Assembly (NCBI GenBank): GCA_002431975.1
Contig: DJFA01000046.1
Span: 1 to 27,868 of the forward strand
DNA from: Ruminococcus sp. UBA5884
Lineage (GTDB): Bacteria > Bacillota > Clostridia > Oscillospirales > Ruminococcaceae
DNA: 27,868 bases
Direction: 5' to 3'
The notes under the pieces were generated by a model. The model was not told the origin of the DNA and made no database searches. It worked only from the letters and a program-made list of their open reading frames with translations. Shown here piece after piece: positions 16,886 through 24,519 of this stretch (position 1 is its first letter; each line of letters starts with the position of its first letter). The position numbers were made by a program, and so were the translations under genes.

Positions 16886-18273
16886 TTTCTTGAACCTCTG
16901 TTGATATGCCTGTCCTTTACCGGACTGCCTGATGACAGACCATGAAGTCTGCCTGCATTTTTCAGCAGATTGTCTGTAACCCTCTGTTTTCTGCCGTCAG
17001 CAATGATTTTATCCGCCTGTTTCTGAGATATTCCGAATTTGTTTATCAGAATGTTCCGTGCTGAATTTGTATCGGAAATATCTATTCTTGCAGCTCTTTC
17101 GCCATCTGAAATAATCATACTATTTTTTGATGTGCGTTCAATAATGTATGAACCTCTCTTTAATTTCTGTGCAGGGTCAGCAAATTTCAGTTTTTCAGCT
17201 TTTTCAAGGATTGCATCAAGCTTTTCGCTGTCGCTTATCTGAAGATATTTCCTGATATTTTCCTCTGCAAGATTCCTGTCAGTATTCGATTGTGTCAGAA
17301 TGACATAATTTCCGTCCTTATCGGTTATTGAAAGCTTCATATCATTGTCATTTTTCATTTTCAGCTGAGTAAATGTGTAATCAGATGTCAGCAGATTATC
17401 ATTCTCAAATTTTACATTATGCTCATAATAATCCATCTGTTCAGTCAGCTTTGAACCGCTCCGGAAATATTTTGACTGTTCAGATGTAAGCTTTGCTGAC
17501 AGAATATTGGCGGCTTCAACTGATTTTATCCTGTCATATCCGAACTGTTCCTGAAGAACTCTCTGAAATTTTTCCTTTTCACAGAATCTCATGGTTATTG
17601 ATTTCCCTGATTTTCCATGTGTGCTGTCGCTGACTGCAAAATTCAGTCTGCCGTTCTTATCTTTCTGGACTTCCACAACGGTATTTTTCAGTTCATTTCT
17701 TATTTCAGACATATTTTCAGCTGCTTTCTGTATTTTCTGCTCATCACACGAATTGAAAATACATTTGATGTTTCCTTGTTTTGTTTCAAGAAAATTCGTC
17801 TGAATGTTATTTTTAATGCAGTATTCCTGAAAACCTTCAACCTGAAATTTATCCATTTCAATCATTTTAAACTCCTGGTCAGGCAAATTGAGTTTTTCAT
17901 TTACAATGCTGTTCATAACAGCTTTGAACGCTGAATCATCGGATTTCAGGAAATGAACATCAACAAAATCAGGATTTGCAAGCTGTTCAGCCGCAAAATA
18001 TGCGATATCATTGCCATATTGTTTTTTATTAATCTCTCTGAATTTTTCAAAATCATCTTTTGAAAGAGTAACACTGTCAGTTTCTCCGCCTTTTCTCAGT
18101 GAAGAAAGCATTTTCTGTTCACCGCAGACTTCAAATTCCCTGTTTTCCGACTGTGAAACCATTTTTATCAGCTCCGATATGATTTCAGCTGTTTTCAGGA
18201 TAACATTTCCTGTCATTTTTGCGGTTTCCATGGTCATAGTCAGACCTGTGCTTGCTACATCATCGCCCAGCAT
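16882..18273 (-). CDS. DUF3801 / PcfB-like protein
   Basis: The protein has 463 residues. The N-terminal 150 residues match the DUF3801 (PcfB) pattern: DDVASTGLTMTMETAKMTG, then TLSKDDFEKFREINKKQYG, then VDVHFLKSDDSAFKAVMN. In enterococcal pCF10 PcfB is an adaptor that helps the relaxosome dock to the coupling protein PcfC; the VirD4 gene follows here in the same order, supporting such a role. The remaining 300 residues are hydrophilic and repeat a similar alpha/beta style (for example TMRFCEKEKFQRVLQEQFGYD and ARIDISDTNSARNILINKFGIS). The gene overlaps the upstream primase-like gene by 14 bases, with AAAGGA before the ATG. Confidence 0.75.
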   Translation of the reverse strand: MLGDDVASTGLTMTMETAKMTGNVILKTAEIISELIKMVSQSENREFEVCGEQKMLSSLRKGGETDSVTLSKDDFEKFREINKKQYGNDIAYFAAEQLANPDFVDVHFLKSDDSAFKAVMNSIVNEKLNLPDQEFKMIEMDKFQVEGFQEYCIKNNIQTNFLETKQGNIKCIFNSCDEQKIQKAAENMSEIRNELKNTVVEVQKDKNGRLNFAVSDSTHGKSGKSITMRFCEKEKFQRVLQEQFGYDRIKSVEAANILSAKLTSEQSKYFRSGSKLTEQMDYYEHNVKFENDNLLTSDYTFTQLKMKNDNDMKLSITDKDGNYVILTQSNTDRNLAEENIRKYLQISDSEKLDAILEKAEKLKFADPAQKLKRGSYIIERTSKNSMIISDGERAARIDISDTNSARNILINKFGISQKQADKIIADGRKQRVTDNLLKNAGRLHGLSSGSPVKDRHINRGSRK

Positions 18274-18943
18274 GATTTTTTATCATTCCTTTCTTATTCT
18301 GTTTTTGGATATATTCTTTCTGAACAGGACTTTTATGTAAATTATCACTATATATTTCTTTAAGTCTTTGTGCAATTTTCATAACCGCCTGTTTATTATC
18401 GGTATATAACTTGTGATTATCTCCACGCAATCCCTGAATTAATTTATCAAAGATATATTCAGCATAGTCCTTCTGCATAATTGATTCTGCAAACAGCGGA
18501 TTCAGCTGACTTTCTGGCGACTGCGGAGAGTACCATTCCTGCCATCTGCCAAGTATCCGGATATATTCACTTGTGATTTTCAAAGCACTGTTTACCCATT
18601 CTTCTTCCTGTTTTCTGATTTTAATGCTTGTTTCATAATCATCTGACTTTTTCTGAGAATCGTTTCTGAAAACTCCAAGACCAAAATCATTGTCAAGCTT
18701 TTTTGCCGCTTCAAGCTGTGAAATATTGAAAATACCTGCCGTCAGTCCTACAGCATCACCCGATTTATGACAGCCGAAACAATAAAAATTATCATTTCTG
18801 TCCTGTTTCTCATAAAGCTTCATTGACGGATTTTTTTCATTATGAAACGGACAGCAGCACATTCCATTATGCACCTTAATTCCATAACGTTCAGCAACAT
18901 CGGTAATTCTCACATTATCCTTAATTTTCTCAAACTCATACAT
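18260..18943 (-). CDS. CHC2 zinc-finger primase-like protein
   Basis: The protein has 227 residues with the start at the ATG at 18941-18943, which overlaps the end of the replication-initiator gene by eight bases; a longer reading from 19051 would overlap far more. Residues about 1-75 are a CHC2 zinc finger as in DnaG: KDNVRITDVAERYGI, then CPFHNEKNPSM and YCFGCHKSGDAVGLT supply the Cys/His ligands. No Toprim catalytic domain follows, so it probably binds DNA or assists priming but does not make primers alone. The rest is helical and charged. With the Rep gene directly upstream it forms a replication module of the element. Confidence 0.85.
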   Translation of the reverse strand: MYEFEKIKDNVRITDVAERYGIKVHNGMCCCPFHNEKNPSMKLYEKQDRNDNFYCFGCHKSGDAVGLTAGIFNISQLEAAKKLDNDFGLGVFRNDSQKKSDDYETSIKIRKQEEEWVNSALKITSEYIRILGRWQEWYSPQSPESQLNPLFAESIMQKDYAEYIFDKLIQGLRGDNHKLYTDNKQAVMKIAQRLKEIYSDNLHKSPVQKEYIQKQNKKGMIKNHAGR

Positions 18944-20528
18944 GGCTGTTTCGTTTTTCAAATTCAAACCGTACACTTGAAAAAATAAAGTGCTGTTCTG
19001 AATTTCTCCAGTTTTCAACAAATTCATCAAGCCATGCAACCTTTTCTTCAAAAGGCACTGACGGCTTTAAAAACATATCCGTCATATCATCTTCAGTTTT
19101 TCCATGCCTGAAAAAATAATCTGCTTCTTCATCAGGAAAATCATCTTTTTGCGTTTCATAAGTATCCGAGGAACAAACTTTTTCAGGAATATTTTTTGAA
19201 ATTGAACTTTCAATGATTTCTTCCGTTTTTTCAAAATCGTTTCTATTGGGTCTGACAGGCTCATGGCAAGGTTTTCTATCTGATGGTGTAATTTCCTTGA
19301 CATATGTACAAAAATCGCTTGTAGAGGCATTTCCTTGCGTTTCAGAGGTATCTGATGAATAAACTATTTCAGGAATGCTTCTTGAAAGTGAATTTTCAAT
19401 AATTTCATACTCATTAAGCCATGACCATATGCACGCTTTGAGATATGCTCTTACATTTTTGATTTTTCTTTCCTGACAGATTGTATTCCATTCAGGAATA
19501 AAACTCAGAAACCAGTCATAAAGCATATTGTTTGCAATAAGCTCATTGAGTCGGCTTATAACTTCATGATATTTTACCGTCCTGCCTCCAAGCTTGCTGT
19601 CTGATACTGCAATTTCTGCAATCAGGGTTATTACCTGCAAAAACAGTTCCTTATCCTGTTCGTTCATGCCCTCAGAGTAATAATTGAAACCAAAAAGAAA
19701 CATTAATGCTCTTTTCATTGTTTTTTTATCATCTTTGAACTCATACGGAACAGAACATTTCTTAACAGCTTCTGCATCAGGTTCAGAACAGTCGTTCTCT
19801 GATTCAGGCATAAATCTGCTTTTGTAGTTTATCTCATCAAGAATTTCTGAAAAACTTTTCTGATGAGGTCTGTCAGTCAGTCTGTCAATATTGCCTTTTT
19901 CATTTTCAGCTCTATGACAGACTGATTGATTAGATTTAGATTTATTAGATTTAGATTTGTCCTGCACTTCGCAGGAACATGTTCCTGCATTTTGACGGAA
20001 CTTGTCCTGCCCTTTGGGAGGAACTTGTTCTGCCCTTTGGTCGGAACTTGTTCCGCCGTTTTGGCGGAACTGAGTTTCATTATTTTCATCATCTTTTCTT
20101 TTATTTCTTTTTGCAACTTTTTCAATGTTTTTCTCATTTGCTTCAATTTTTATTTTGTTTGCTATATCAGCACCTTTATTTATCAAGTTTTCAAGCAAAT
20201 CAATATTATTCAATATTCTAAAATATCTTTTAGCCGGCATTCCATGAAGTTCACTCTCAATCAAACCTGTTTCAATAAGATTGTTTATTGCTCTGCGTTG
20301 TACTTTCTCACTAAAGGTAGTACTTTCCTGTATATCAGGTGCGGTTGAATAAAACCAGCCATCATCATCTATCATTTCTTTTATGGAATAATATGTAAAT
20401 TTAGAGATTAATGTTGAGTATATAATTGTTTCATTCATTCCAATTGCGTGTGCAAGCAGACGGTTGACATGTAATGTTATATCTGAGTTCATAAGCTGCA
20501 AAATAGGATTTATCTGATATTTTTTCAT
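18936..20528 (-). CDS. Replication initiator (RepA-like) with origin-like repeats in the gene
   Basis: The protein has 530 residues. Residues 1-115 have the look of the winged-helix domain of RepA_N-type initiators: a segment with LLAHAIGMNETIIYSTLISK, then STAPDIQESTTFSEKVQRRA (recognition helix region), then a GLIESELHG turn and KRYFRIL wing. The middle (about 150-205) is low-complexity and encoded by DNA repeats of 23 bases (19951-20065), with an AT-rich tandem repeat next to them. The rest holds a helical domain (about 270-370) and a 25-residue motif present twice (SIPEIVYSSDTSETQ and NIPEKVCSSDTYETQ). RepA_N proteins use an origin inside their own gene, so it probably starts autonomous replication of the excised element. 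The primase-like gene follows in an 8-base overlap. Family placement is inferred from layout. Confidence 0.7.
   Translation of the reverse strand: MKKYQINPILQLMNSDITLHVNRLLAHAIGMNETIIYSTLISKFTYYSIKEMIDDDGWFYSTAPDIQESTTFSEKVQRRAINNLIETGLIESELHGMPAKRYFRILNNIDLLENLINKGADIANKIKIEANEKNIEKVAKRNKRKDDENNETQFRQNGGTSSDQRAEQVPPKGQDKFRQNAGTCSCEVQDKSKSNKSKSNQSVCHRAENEKGNIDRLTDRPHQKSFSEILDEINYKSRFMPESENDCSEPDAEAVKKCSVPYEFKDDKKTMKRALMFLFGFNYYSEGMNEQDKELFLQVITLIAEIAVSDSKLGGRTVKYHEVISRLNELIANNMLYDWFLSFIPEWNTICQERKIKNVRAYLKACIWSWLNEYEIIENSLSRSIPEIVYSSDTSETQGNASTSDFCTYVKEITPSDRKPCHEPVRPNRNDFEKTEEIIESSISKNIPEKVCSSDTYETQKDDFPDEEADYFFRHGKTEDDMTDMFLKPSVPFEEKVAWLDEFVENWRNSEQHFIFSSVRFEFEKRNSHV
19929..19958. repeat. 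Two tandem 15-base AT-rich copies, candidate DNA-unwinding element
   Basis: ATTAGATTTAGATTT occurs twice, end to end and identical (19929-19943, 19944-19958). It encodes the NKSKSN repeat in the initiator. It lies directly beside the iteron-like repeats, as AT-rich unwinding elements do in iteron origins. Confidence 0.8.
19951..20065. repeat. Iteron-like tandem 23-base repeats, candidate replication origin
   Basis: Four 23-base units, starting with GGAAC, follow each other at 19974, 19997, 20020 and 20043; a degenerate unit precedes them (19951-19973) and a partial one starts at 20066. The core resembles GGAACTTGTTCC and is close to palindromic; the first unit has the perfect palindrome GGAACATGTTCC. 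As 23 is not a multiple of three, each unit is translated in a different frame, so the repeats are conserved as DNA and not as protein. Spacing of about two helical turns, position inside an initiator gene and a neighbouring AT-rich repeat fit an iteron origin. Confidence 0.8.
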
Positions 20529-20534
20529 TTTTTC

Positions 20535-20882
20535 TCACTCCTTATAGCTACTAAAACATTCTGTTATATCAAATGTTTCAAGCAATATATTTAATTCATG
20601 CTTTATCTTTTTTGCACGTTTTCTATCACAAAAGCATTCATTTATAATTTCCGAATATGTTATTTTTGAAATGTGTTCTTTCACAAGATTATCTATTTTC
20701 TTAAAAGTTTCTGATGTATTATTTGAAGCATTCTGTTTTTTAACACACTCAGTAAAAATTGTTGAAAACATTAACTTCGTATTATCACTTACTTTTATTT
20801 TTAATATAGGTTTGGGAATTTGTATTGTATTATTAACATCACTCTGTATAAAATTTATTATATTATCGATGTTGTAACTCAT
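20535..20882 (-). CDS. Small hypothetical protein before the replication initiator
   Basis: The protein has 115 residues, largely helical and charged, with no signal peptide or membrane helix. I do not recognise a family. AAGGAG lies about 11 bases before the ATG at 20880-20882. It ends six bases before the start of the initiator gene, so both are co-transcribed; it is the first gene of the element's leftward operon in this window. A regulatory or replication accessory role is a guess from position. Upstream are two terminators and several inverted repeats. Confidence 0.75.
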   Translation of the reverse strand: MSYNIDNIINFIQSDVNNTIQIPKPILKIKVSDNTKLMFSTIFTECVKKQNASNNTSETFKKIDNLVKEHISKITYSEIINECFCDRKRAKKIKHELNILLETFDITECFSSYKE

Positions 20883-20916
20883 AATCTGTTACACTCCTTA
20901 TATTTATTTTTGCAAT

Positions 20917-20945
20917 AAAAAAAGCATTCAGAATTTTCTGAATGC
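20917..20945 (-). terminator. Leftward terminator-like hairpin A
   Basis: GCATTCAGAA and TTCTGAATGC form a perfect 10-bp stem with a two-base loop. Read on the minus strand, seven T follow. It lies 35 bases upstream of the first element gene, so it either blocks readthrough into the element or acts as an attenuator in its leader. Confidence 0.75.
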
Positions 20946-20962
20946 AAAACTGTTTTAAAAAC

Positions 20963-20997
20963 AAAAAAGGACAGCAATTTAAAAAAATTGCTGTCCT
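20963..20997 (-). terminator. Leftward terminator-like hairpin B
   Basis: AGGACAGCAATTT and AAATTGCTGTCCT form a perfect 13-bp stem with a four-base loop, followed on the minus strand by TTTTTT. With hairpin A it makes a tandem block against transcription coming from the tRNA side. Confidence 0.75.
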
Positions 20998-21061
20998 AAT
21001 ATTGACTTTTAAAATCACACATGATAAAATTAATTTTAGAGGAATAAAAAACATTCCCACA

Positions 21062-21095
21062 AGTGTATAGTTCGTTTGGCGACAAACTTTACACT
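21062..21095. repeat. Imperfect inverted repeat, possible recombination or transfer site
   Basis: AGTGTA and TACACT enclose GTTTG and CAAAC around a GCGA centre, with an internal mismatch. Two more short inverted repeats follow (CAGATA/TATCTG at 21106-21124 and GTACTG/CAGTAC at 21151-21172). Such clusters occur at attachment or transfer origins; the sequence alone does not decide. Confidence 0.5.
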
Positions 21096-21183
21096 CATAA
21101 TCAAACAGATAAAAACACTATCTGAATGACTTAGCGAGAATGCTATTTACGTACTGGATTAAAATACAGTACTTAAAACAGAT

Positions 21184-21225
21184 TACAAAATCAAGGCTTT
21201 CAGATGATAATCTCAAAGCCTTGAT
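21184..21225 (-). terminator. Terminator of the tRNA operon
   Basis: ATCAAGGCTTT (21190-21200) and AAAGCCTTGAT (21215-21225) form a perfect 11-bp stem. On the minus strand it is followed by TTTT. It lies just past the 3' end of the Cys tRNA. Confidence 0.85.
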
Positions 21226-21232
21226 ATTAAAG

Positions 21233-21303
21233 AGGCGCCAACCAGATTTGAACTGGTGATCAGGGTGTTGCAGACCCACGCCTTACCACTTGGCTATAGC
21301 GCC
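21233..21303 (-). tRNA. tRNA-Cys (GCA)
   Basis: The minus strand folds as a cloverleaf: acceptor GGCGCTA with TGGCGCC, anticodon loop CTGCAAC with anticodon GCA, T-arm CCAGTTCAAATCTGG. The discriminator is U, as in Cys tRNAs. The CCA end is not encoded. It is the last of four tRNAs and borders the gap before the mobile element. Confidence 0.95.
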
Positions 21304-21310
21304 TTATAAG

Positions 21311-21383
21311 AGCGGATTACGAGGCTCGAACTCGCTACCTCCACCTTGGCAAGGTGGCGCTCTACCAGATGAGCTAAATCCGC
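21311..21383 (-). tRNA. tRNA-Gly (GCC)
   Basis: The acceptor is GCGGATT with AATCCGC; the anticodon stem CCACC/GGTGG carries the loop TTGCCAA, anticodon GCC. The discriminator is U and CCA is not encoded. Only seven bases separate it from the Cys tRNA. Confidence 0.96.
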
Positions 21384-21419
21384 ATGAATGGCTGATAATC
21401 AAAAAGACTAAAGCCGTGA

Positions 21420-21493
21420 CGACCTGAATGGGGCTCGAACCCACGACCTCTAGCGTGACAGGCTAGCGTTCTAACCAGCTGAACTACCAGGCC
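21420..21493 (-). tRNA. tRNA-Asp (GTC)
   Basis: The acceptor is GGCCTGG with TCAGGTC (two G-U pairs); anticodon stem CTAGC/GCTAG, loop CTGTCAC, anticodon GTC. The discriminator is G, as in Asp tRNAs. CCA is not encoded. Confidence 0.96.
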
Positions 21494-21501
21494 ATTGATG
21501 A

Positions 21502-21574
21502 TGGGAACAATAGGGCTCGAACCTATGACCCTCTGCTTGTAAGGCAGATGCTCTCCCAGCTGAGCTATGCTCCC
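21502..21574 (-). tRNA. tRNA-Val (TAC)
   Basis: The acceptor is GGGAGCA with TGTTCCC; anticodon stem TCTGC/GCAGA, loop CTTACAA, anticodon TAC. The discriminator is A. CCA is not encoded. It is the first tRNA of the operon. Confidence 0.96.
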
Positions 21575-21625
21575 ATATCATGCCGGCTAAGGGATTTTTT
21601 ATTGTATCTCTCAGCGACATGATTT

Positions 21626-21654
21626 ATTATACACTATAAAGATTGATTTGTCAA
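21626..21654 (-). promoter_or_regulatory. Consensus promoter of the tRNA operon
   Basis: On the minus strand TTGACA (21649-21654) and TATAAT (21626-21631) are both perfect with a 17-base spacer, typical of a strong stable-RNA promoter. It points at the Val tRNA about 50 bases downstream. Confidence 0.92.
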
Positions 21655-21707
21655 TAGTTTTTTCAAATTTTTTTAAAAAAATTTTTCAGACGGATTACTT
21701 TATTATA

Positions 21708-22619
21708 TTATGCTTTGTTATCCTCATCAGATGACTGCGGATTCTGACTTTTTTTAAGTAAATCAAGGATTTCCTGCGGAGTAAATGTATATTTCTTATT
21801 ACAGAAATGGCAGCATACTTCTGTATCCTTATTTTCATCAGCCATAGCCTGAAGTTCATCATTTCCAAGGCTTGCAAGAGCCCTTACAACTCTTTCACGG
21901 CTGCATCCGCATTTATATGAAACACTTGCTTCATCAAGTATATTCGGATTAAGACCATCAAGGAGTTTAAGAACGATTTTCTCTGCATCAAGACCTTCAG
22001 ACATCATTTTTGTAACGGACGGAAGTTCCTTTATATTTTTTTCAAGTATATCAATACAGCTTTCATCAGCAAAAGGCAGGAGCTGTATAAGGTATCCTCC
22101 TGCAACGTTTACAGTAAGGTCAGGATTTACAAGGACTCCAAGGCCACAGACGGTAGGTATCTGTTCGCTTGAAGCAAAATATGCAGCAATATCTTCAGCT
22201 ATTTCTCCTGAAACTATCGGAATAGTACCGCTGTATGGTTCTTTAAGACCGAGGTCTTTTATAACGGAAAGAGTACCGTCCTTGCCGACTGCACCGGCAA
22301 CATCAAGTTTTCCGTATGAATTGAGAGGTATTTCAACGACAGGATTTGAAACATAGCTTCTTACATTTCCATGGCTGTCAGCAACGGCTATCAGAGCACC
22401 TGTCGCACCGCCTCCGTCCATTCTGAGGGTAACTGAATCATCATCGCCTTTAAGTGAATAGCCTATAAGTGAACAGGCTATTGAGAGCCTGCCGAGAGCG
22501 GCAGTTACAACAGCAGATGTTTTATGAATTTTTTCTATTTCGCCGACTATATCTGTAGCGTCGAGGAATGATGCCACAACTGAGGCATCAGCGGATATTG
22601 CACGTTTAAGAGTACCCAA
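21708..22619 (-). CDS. hslO: Hsp33 redox-regulated chaperone
   Basis: This 303-residue protein is a holdase chaperone switched on by oxidation. The N-terminal two thirds are the Hsp33 fold (RAISADASVVASFLDATDIV, RLSIACSLIG, DGGGATGALIAVAD, VAGGYLIQLLP). The C-terminal redox switch has the four zinc cysteines as CGC and CxxC (YKCGCSRERV, then CCHFCNKKYTF). The start is a TTG at 22617-22619, preceded by AAGGTGAG seven bases upstream, inside the end of the preceding methyltransferase gene; the gap is two bases, so the two are coupled. It is the last gene before the tRNA operon. Confidence 0.96.
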   Translation of the reverse strand: MGTLKRAISADASVVASFLDATDIVGEIEKIHKTSAVVTAALGRLSIACSLIGYSLKGDDDSVTLRMDGGGATGALIAVADSHGNVRSYVSNPVVEIPLNSYGKLDVAGAVGKDGTLSVIKDLGLKEPYSGTIPIVSGEIAEDIAAYFASSEQIPTVCGLGVLVNPDLTVNVAGGYLIQLLPFADESCIDILEKNIKELPSVTKMMSEGLDAEKIVLKLLDGLNPNILDEASVSYKCGCSRERVVRALASLGNDELQAMADENKDTEVCCHFCNKKYTFTPQEILDLLKKSQNPQSSDEDNKA

Positions 22620-22621
22620 AA

Positions 22622-23374
22622 TTATCTCACCTTTCTTGCTGCAAAGACAATTCTCTGACTGTCATTTCTGACAGGCTGAGTGCTGTCCTCATCATAATGT
22701 GCCAGAATTTCAAAGCCTGAATTTATCAGGATATTATCAATTATTTCAGTATCAAATGCGATTTCTGAAAAATTCTCGCTGTAACGGCGGTATATATCGC
22801 CGTCACGTTCAAAGAATTCAAGATTTATTGAAACTTCATTATTTTTTTCAGTATAACTGTTTTCCCATACACAGTAAACATCATCTGTTTCATATATAAA
22901 AACATTGTCAGCAAGTATATTTTTATGTTTATAGACTGTATTCATATCAAATATGAAAAGCCCGTTGATTTCAGTAAATTCAGAAACTTTTTCAAATGTT
23001 TTCCGTATATCGTCAAGGCTTCCGAGATGATTAAGGCTGTCGAGGGCACATATTGTTATATCAGCTGTACCGAACATATCGAGTTCTGTCATATCCTGAC
23101 ATATATACTGTATATCAAGATTTTCATTGATTTTTTTATTGAAAGCAATGCTTAACATTTCAGATGAACTGTCAACGCCTATCACATCATATCCAGCCCT
23201 GCAAAATCTTTCTGAAAGGCTGCCTGTACCGCAGGCAAGGTCGATAAGCACTCCACCCTGTCTGCCGCCGAATTTTTTAATCAGCATATCAAAATATCCG
23301 GCTCTTTTATCATAGTCAATATTTCCGGTCAGGCAGTCATAATAATGTGCAAAATACTGATAATTACTTTTCAT
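22622..23374 (-). CDS. Class I SAM-dependent methyltransferase, substrate unknown
   Basis: The protein has 250 residues. It starts with YFAHYYDCLTGNIDYDKRA, as many small-molecule methyltransferases do, followed by the SAM-binding motif LIDLACGTGSLSERF (about residues 43-57), VIGVDSS (acidic end of strand two) and ITICALDSLNHL (motif IV region). It has no clear target domain, so the substrate cannot be named. Its start overlaps the stop of the YerC-like gene by 11 bases, and hslO follows after two bases; these genes are one operon. Confidence 0.88.
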   Translation of the reverse strand: MKSNYQYFAHYYDCLTGNIDYDKRAGYFDMLIKKFGGRQGGVLIDLACGTGSLSERFCRAGYDVIGVDSSSEMLSIAFNKKINENLDIQYICQDMTELDMFGTADITICALDSLNHLGSLDDIRKTFEKVSEFTEINGLFIFDMNTVYKHKNILADNVFIYETDDVYCVWENSYTEKNNEVSINLEFFERDGDIYRRYSENFSEIAFDTEIIDNILINSGFEILAHYDEDSTQPVRNDSQRIVFAARKVR

Positions 23375-23681
23375 TTTTGCTGTCAGCTCCGGATTTTTCC
23401 TTCAGACGCTTGAAAACTATATCATAGCCGTCACAGCCGAACTGAAGCGACCTGTTTACTCTGCTTATTGTAGCAGTACTTGCACCTGTTTCATTGACAA
23501 TATCAGTATATACATAATGGGCACTGAGCATTTTAGCTACATGAAGACGCTGTGACAATGATTTTATTTCAAGCACAGTGCATAAATCCTCAAAGAATTT
23601 ATAGCATTCATCGACTGTTTCAAGACAGAGTATTGCCTCAAAAAGGTCATCTGTAGCCTTATCTTTCAGCTTACTGTTCAT
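23364..23681 (-). CDS. YerC/YecD family TrpR-like regulator
   Basis: The protein has 105 residues. It fits the YerC/YecD family, which shares the TrpR repressor fold: FEAILCLETVDECYKFFEDLCT, IKSLSQRLHVAKML, then the helix-turn-helix YTDIVNETGASTATISRVNRSLQFG. The family is a DNA-binding regulator of unclear target, common in Firmicutes. AGGAGG lies about 11 bases before the ATG. The gene begins the yerC-methyltransferase-hslO group. The gap upstream (23682-23839) holds one palindromic repeat and no gene. Confidence 0.92.
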   Translation of the reverse strand: MNSKLKDKATDDLFEAILCLETVDECYKFFEDLCTVLEIKSLSQRLHVAKMLSAHYVYTDIVNETGASTATISRVNRSLQFGCDGYDIVFKRLKEKSGADSKNEK

Positions 23682-23765
23682 ATAAAATTAGTCCTCCTTA
23701 AAAATTCATGCAAAATCCGGTTATATCCACCTTATTATGCGAATCCGAAAAAATAAGAAAATTTT

Positions 23766-23790
23766 TGTAGGGGCAACCATTGGTCGCCCG
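23766..23790. repeat. Palindromic intergenic repeat, copy 1
   Basis: TGTAGGGGCAACCATTGGTC followed by GCCCG is one mismatch from the copies at 26940 and 27052. It lies between engB and the yerC-like gene. Confidence 0.85.
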
Positions 23791-23839
23791 TTTGAATCAG
23801 GCAGATAACAGGTAACCGCACCGTATCAAATTCGCCTTA

Positions 23840-24430
23840 TTATTCGTCTTCCGAGGCTATTTCTTCAATTATTGAGCGTACTTCCTCAACGCCCTCAAAA
23901 GTCTGGGCAGAAAACGGAATTATGCGTATTTCCTCATAATATGGAATTTCATCAGCAAAAGCCTTCATACGTTCTTCTCTTTTTGTTTTATTGAGTTTAT
24001 CAGCCTTTGTAAGTATTATTACAAAAGGAAGTTCATTGGCAACAAGGTATTCTATCATCTGTATATCATCTGCTGACGGTGCATGACGCATATCTATAAG
24101 CAGAAATATCAGTCTTATATCACGGTCTGAATTGAGATATCCCTCGATAAGTTCAGACCAGCGGTTTTTTTCAGTTTTTGCAACCTTTGCATAGCCATAT
24201 CCGGGAAGGTCTGCAAAATACACATTTTCAAGCGAAAAGAAATTTATAGTTGCAGTCTTGCCCGGTACAGAACTTACTCTTGCAAGTGATTTGCGGTTGA
24301 ATATCTTATTTATAAGAGTGGATTTTCCTACATTTGAACGTCCTGCAAATGCTATTTCAATCTTTTCGCAGGGCGGTATCTGAGAGAATTTTCCGTATGA
24401 AGAATAAAATTTTACATTATTATAATTCAT
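23840..24430 (-). CDS. engB: Ribosome biogenesis GTP-binding protein EngB/YsxC
   Basis: This 196-residue GTPase is needed for assembly of the large ribosomal subunit. The G motifs are clear: G1 GRSNVGKST (about 30-38), G2 with PGKTATINFF, G3 DLPGYGYA, G4 TKADK, G5 SAQTFEG. AGGAGG followed by AAAA lies before the ATG, marking the start. It follows lon in the same orientation, a common arrangement in Firmicutes. The gap to lon (24431-24519) has a repeat copy and no gene. Confidence 0.97.
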   Translation of the reverse strand: MNYNNVKFYSSYGKFSQIPPCEKIEIAFAGRSNVGKSTLINKIFNRKSLARVSSVPGKTATINFFSLENVYFADLPGYGYAKVAKTEKNRWSELIEGYLNSDRDIRLIFLLIDMRHAPSADDIQMIEYLVANELPFVIILTKADKLNKTKREERMKAFADEIPYYEEIRIIPFSAQTFEGVEEVRSIIEEIASEDE

Positions 24431-24441
24431 TTTTCCTCCTG

Positions 24442-24516
24442 TTAACGCTGATTTAATGGTTATTTCCTGTAGGGGCGAACTGTGTCCGCCCGCTCCAATT
24501 TACCGGAATTTCAGGC
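24442..24516. repeat. Intergenic repeat, copy 2 (75-base version)
   Basis: It starts TTAACGCT, has CTGTAGGGGCGAAC with a variant centre (CTGTGTCCGCCCG), and ends TTACCGGAATTTCAGGC. The same layout is found at 26914-26987, so the repeat unit is about 75 bases and not just the palindrome. Confidence 0.8.
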
Positions 24517-24519
24517 GTA

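Larger units (their letters stand above)
20883..21232. other. Gene-free interval between the element and the tRNA operon
   Basis: No convincing gene is seen. It holds, from left to right, two leftward terminator-like hairpins, three inverted repeats (21062-21172) and the tRNA operon terminator. The element boundary or attachment site probably lies here, but no repeated att core could be identified because the other end is outside the window. Confidence 0.8.

Noticed and set aside
19951..20065. The tandem repeats as a CRISPR array
   Set aside because: The units are contiguous with no unique spacers, and they are inside a coding gene.
20863..21060. A 65-codon minus-strand frame upstream of the first element gene
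   Set aside because: It spans two strong terminator hairpins and overlaps the start of the downstream gene; the translation looks random.
21233..21303. The element using the 3' end of tRNA-Cys as attachment site
   Set aside because: The tRNA is intact and followed by its own terminator, no duplicate of the tRNA end is found in the window and no integrase gene is seen.
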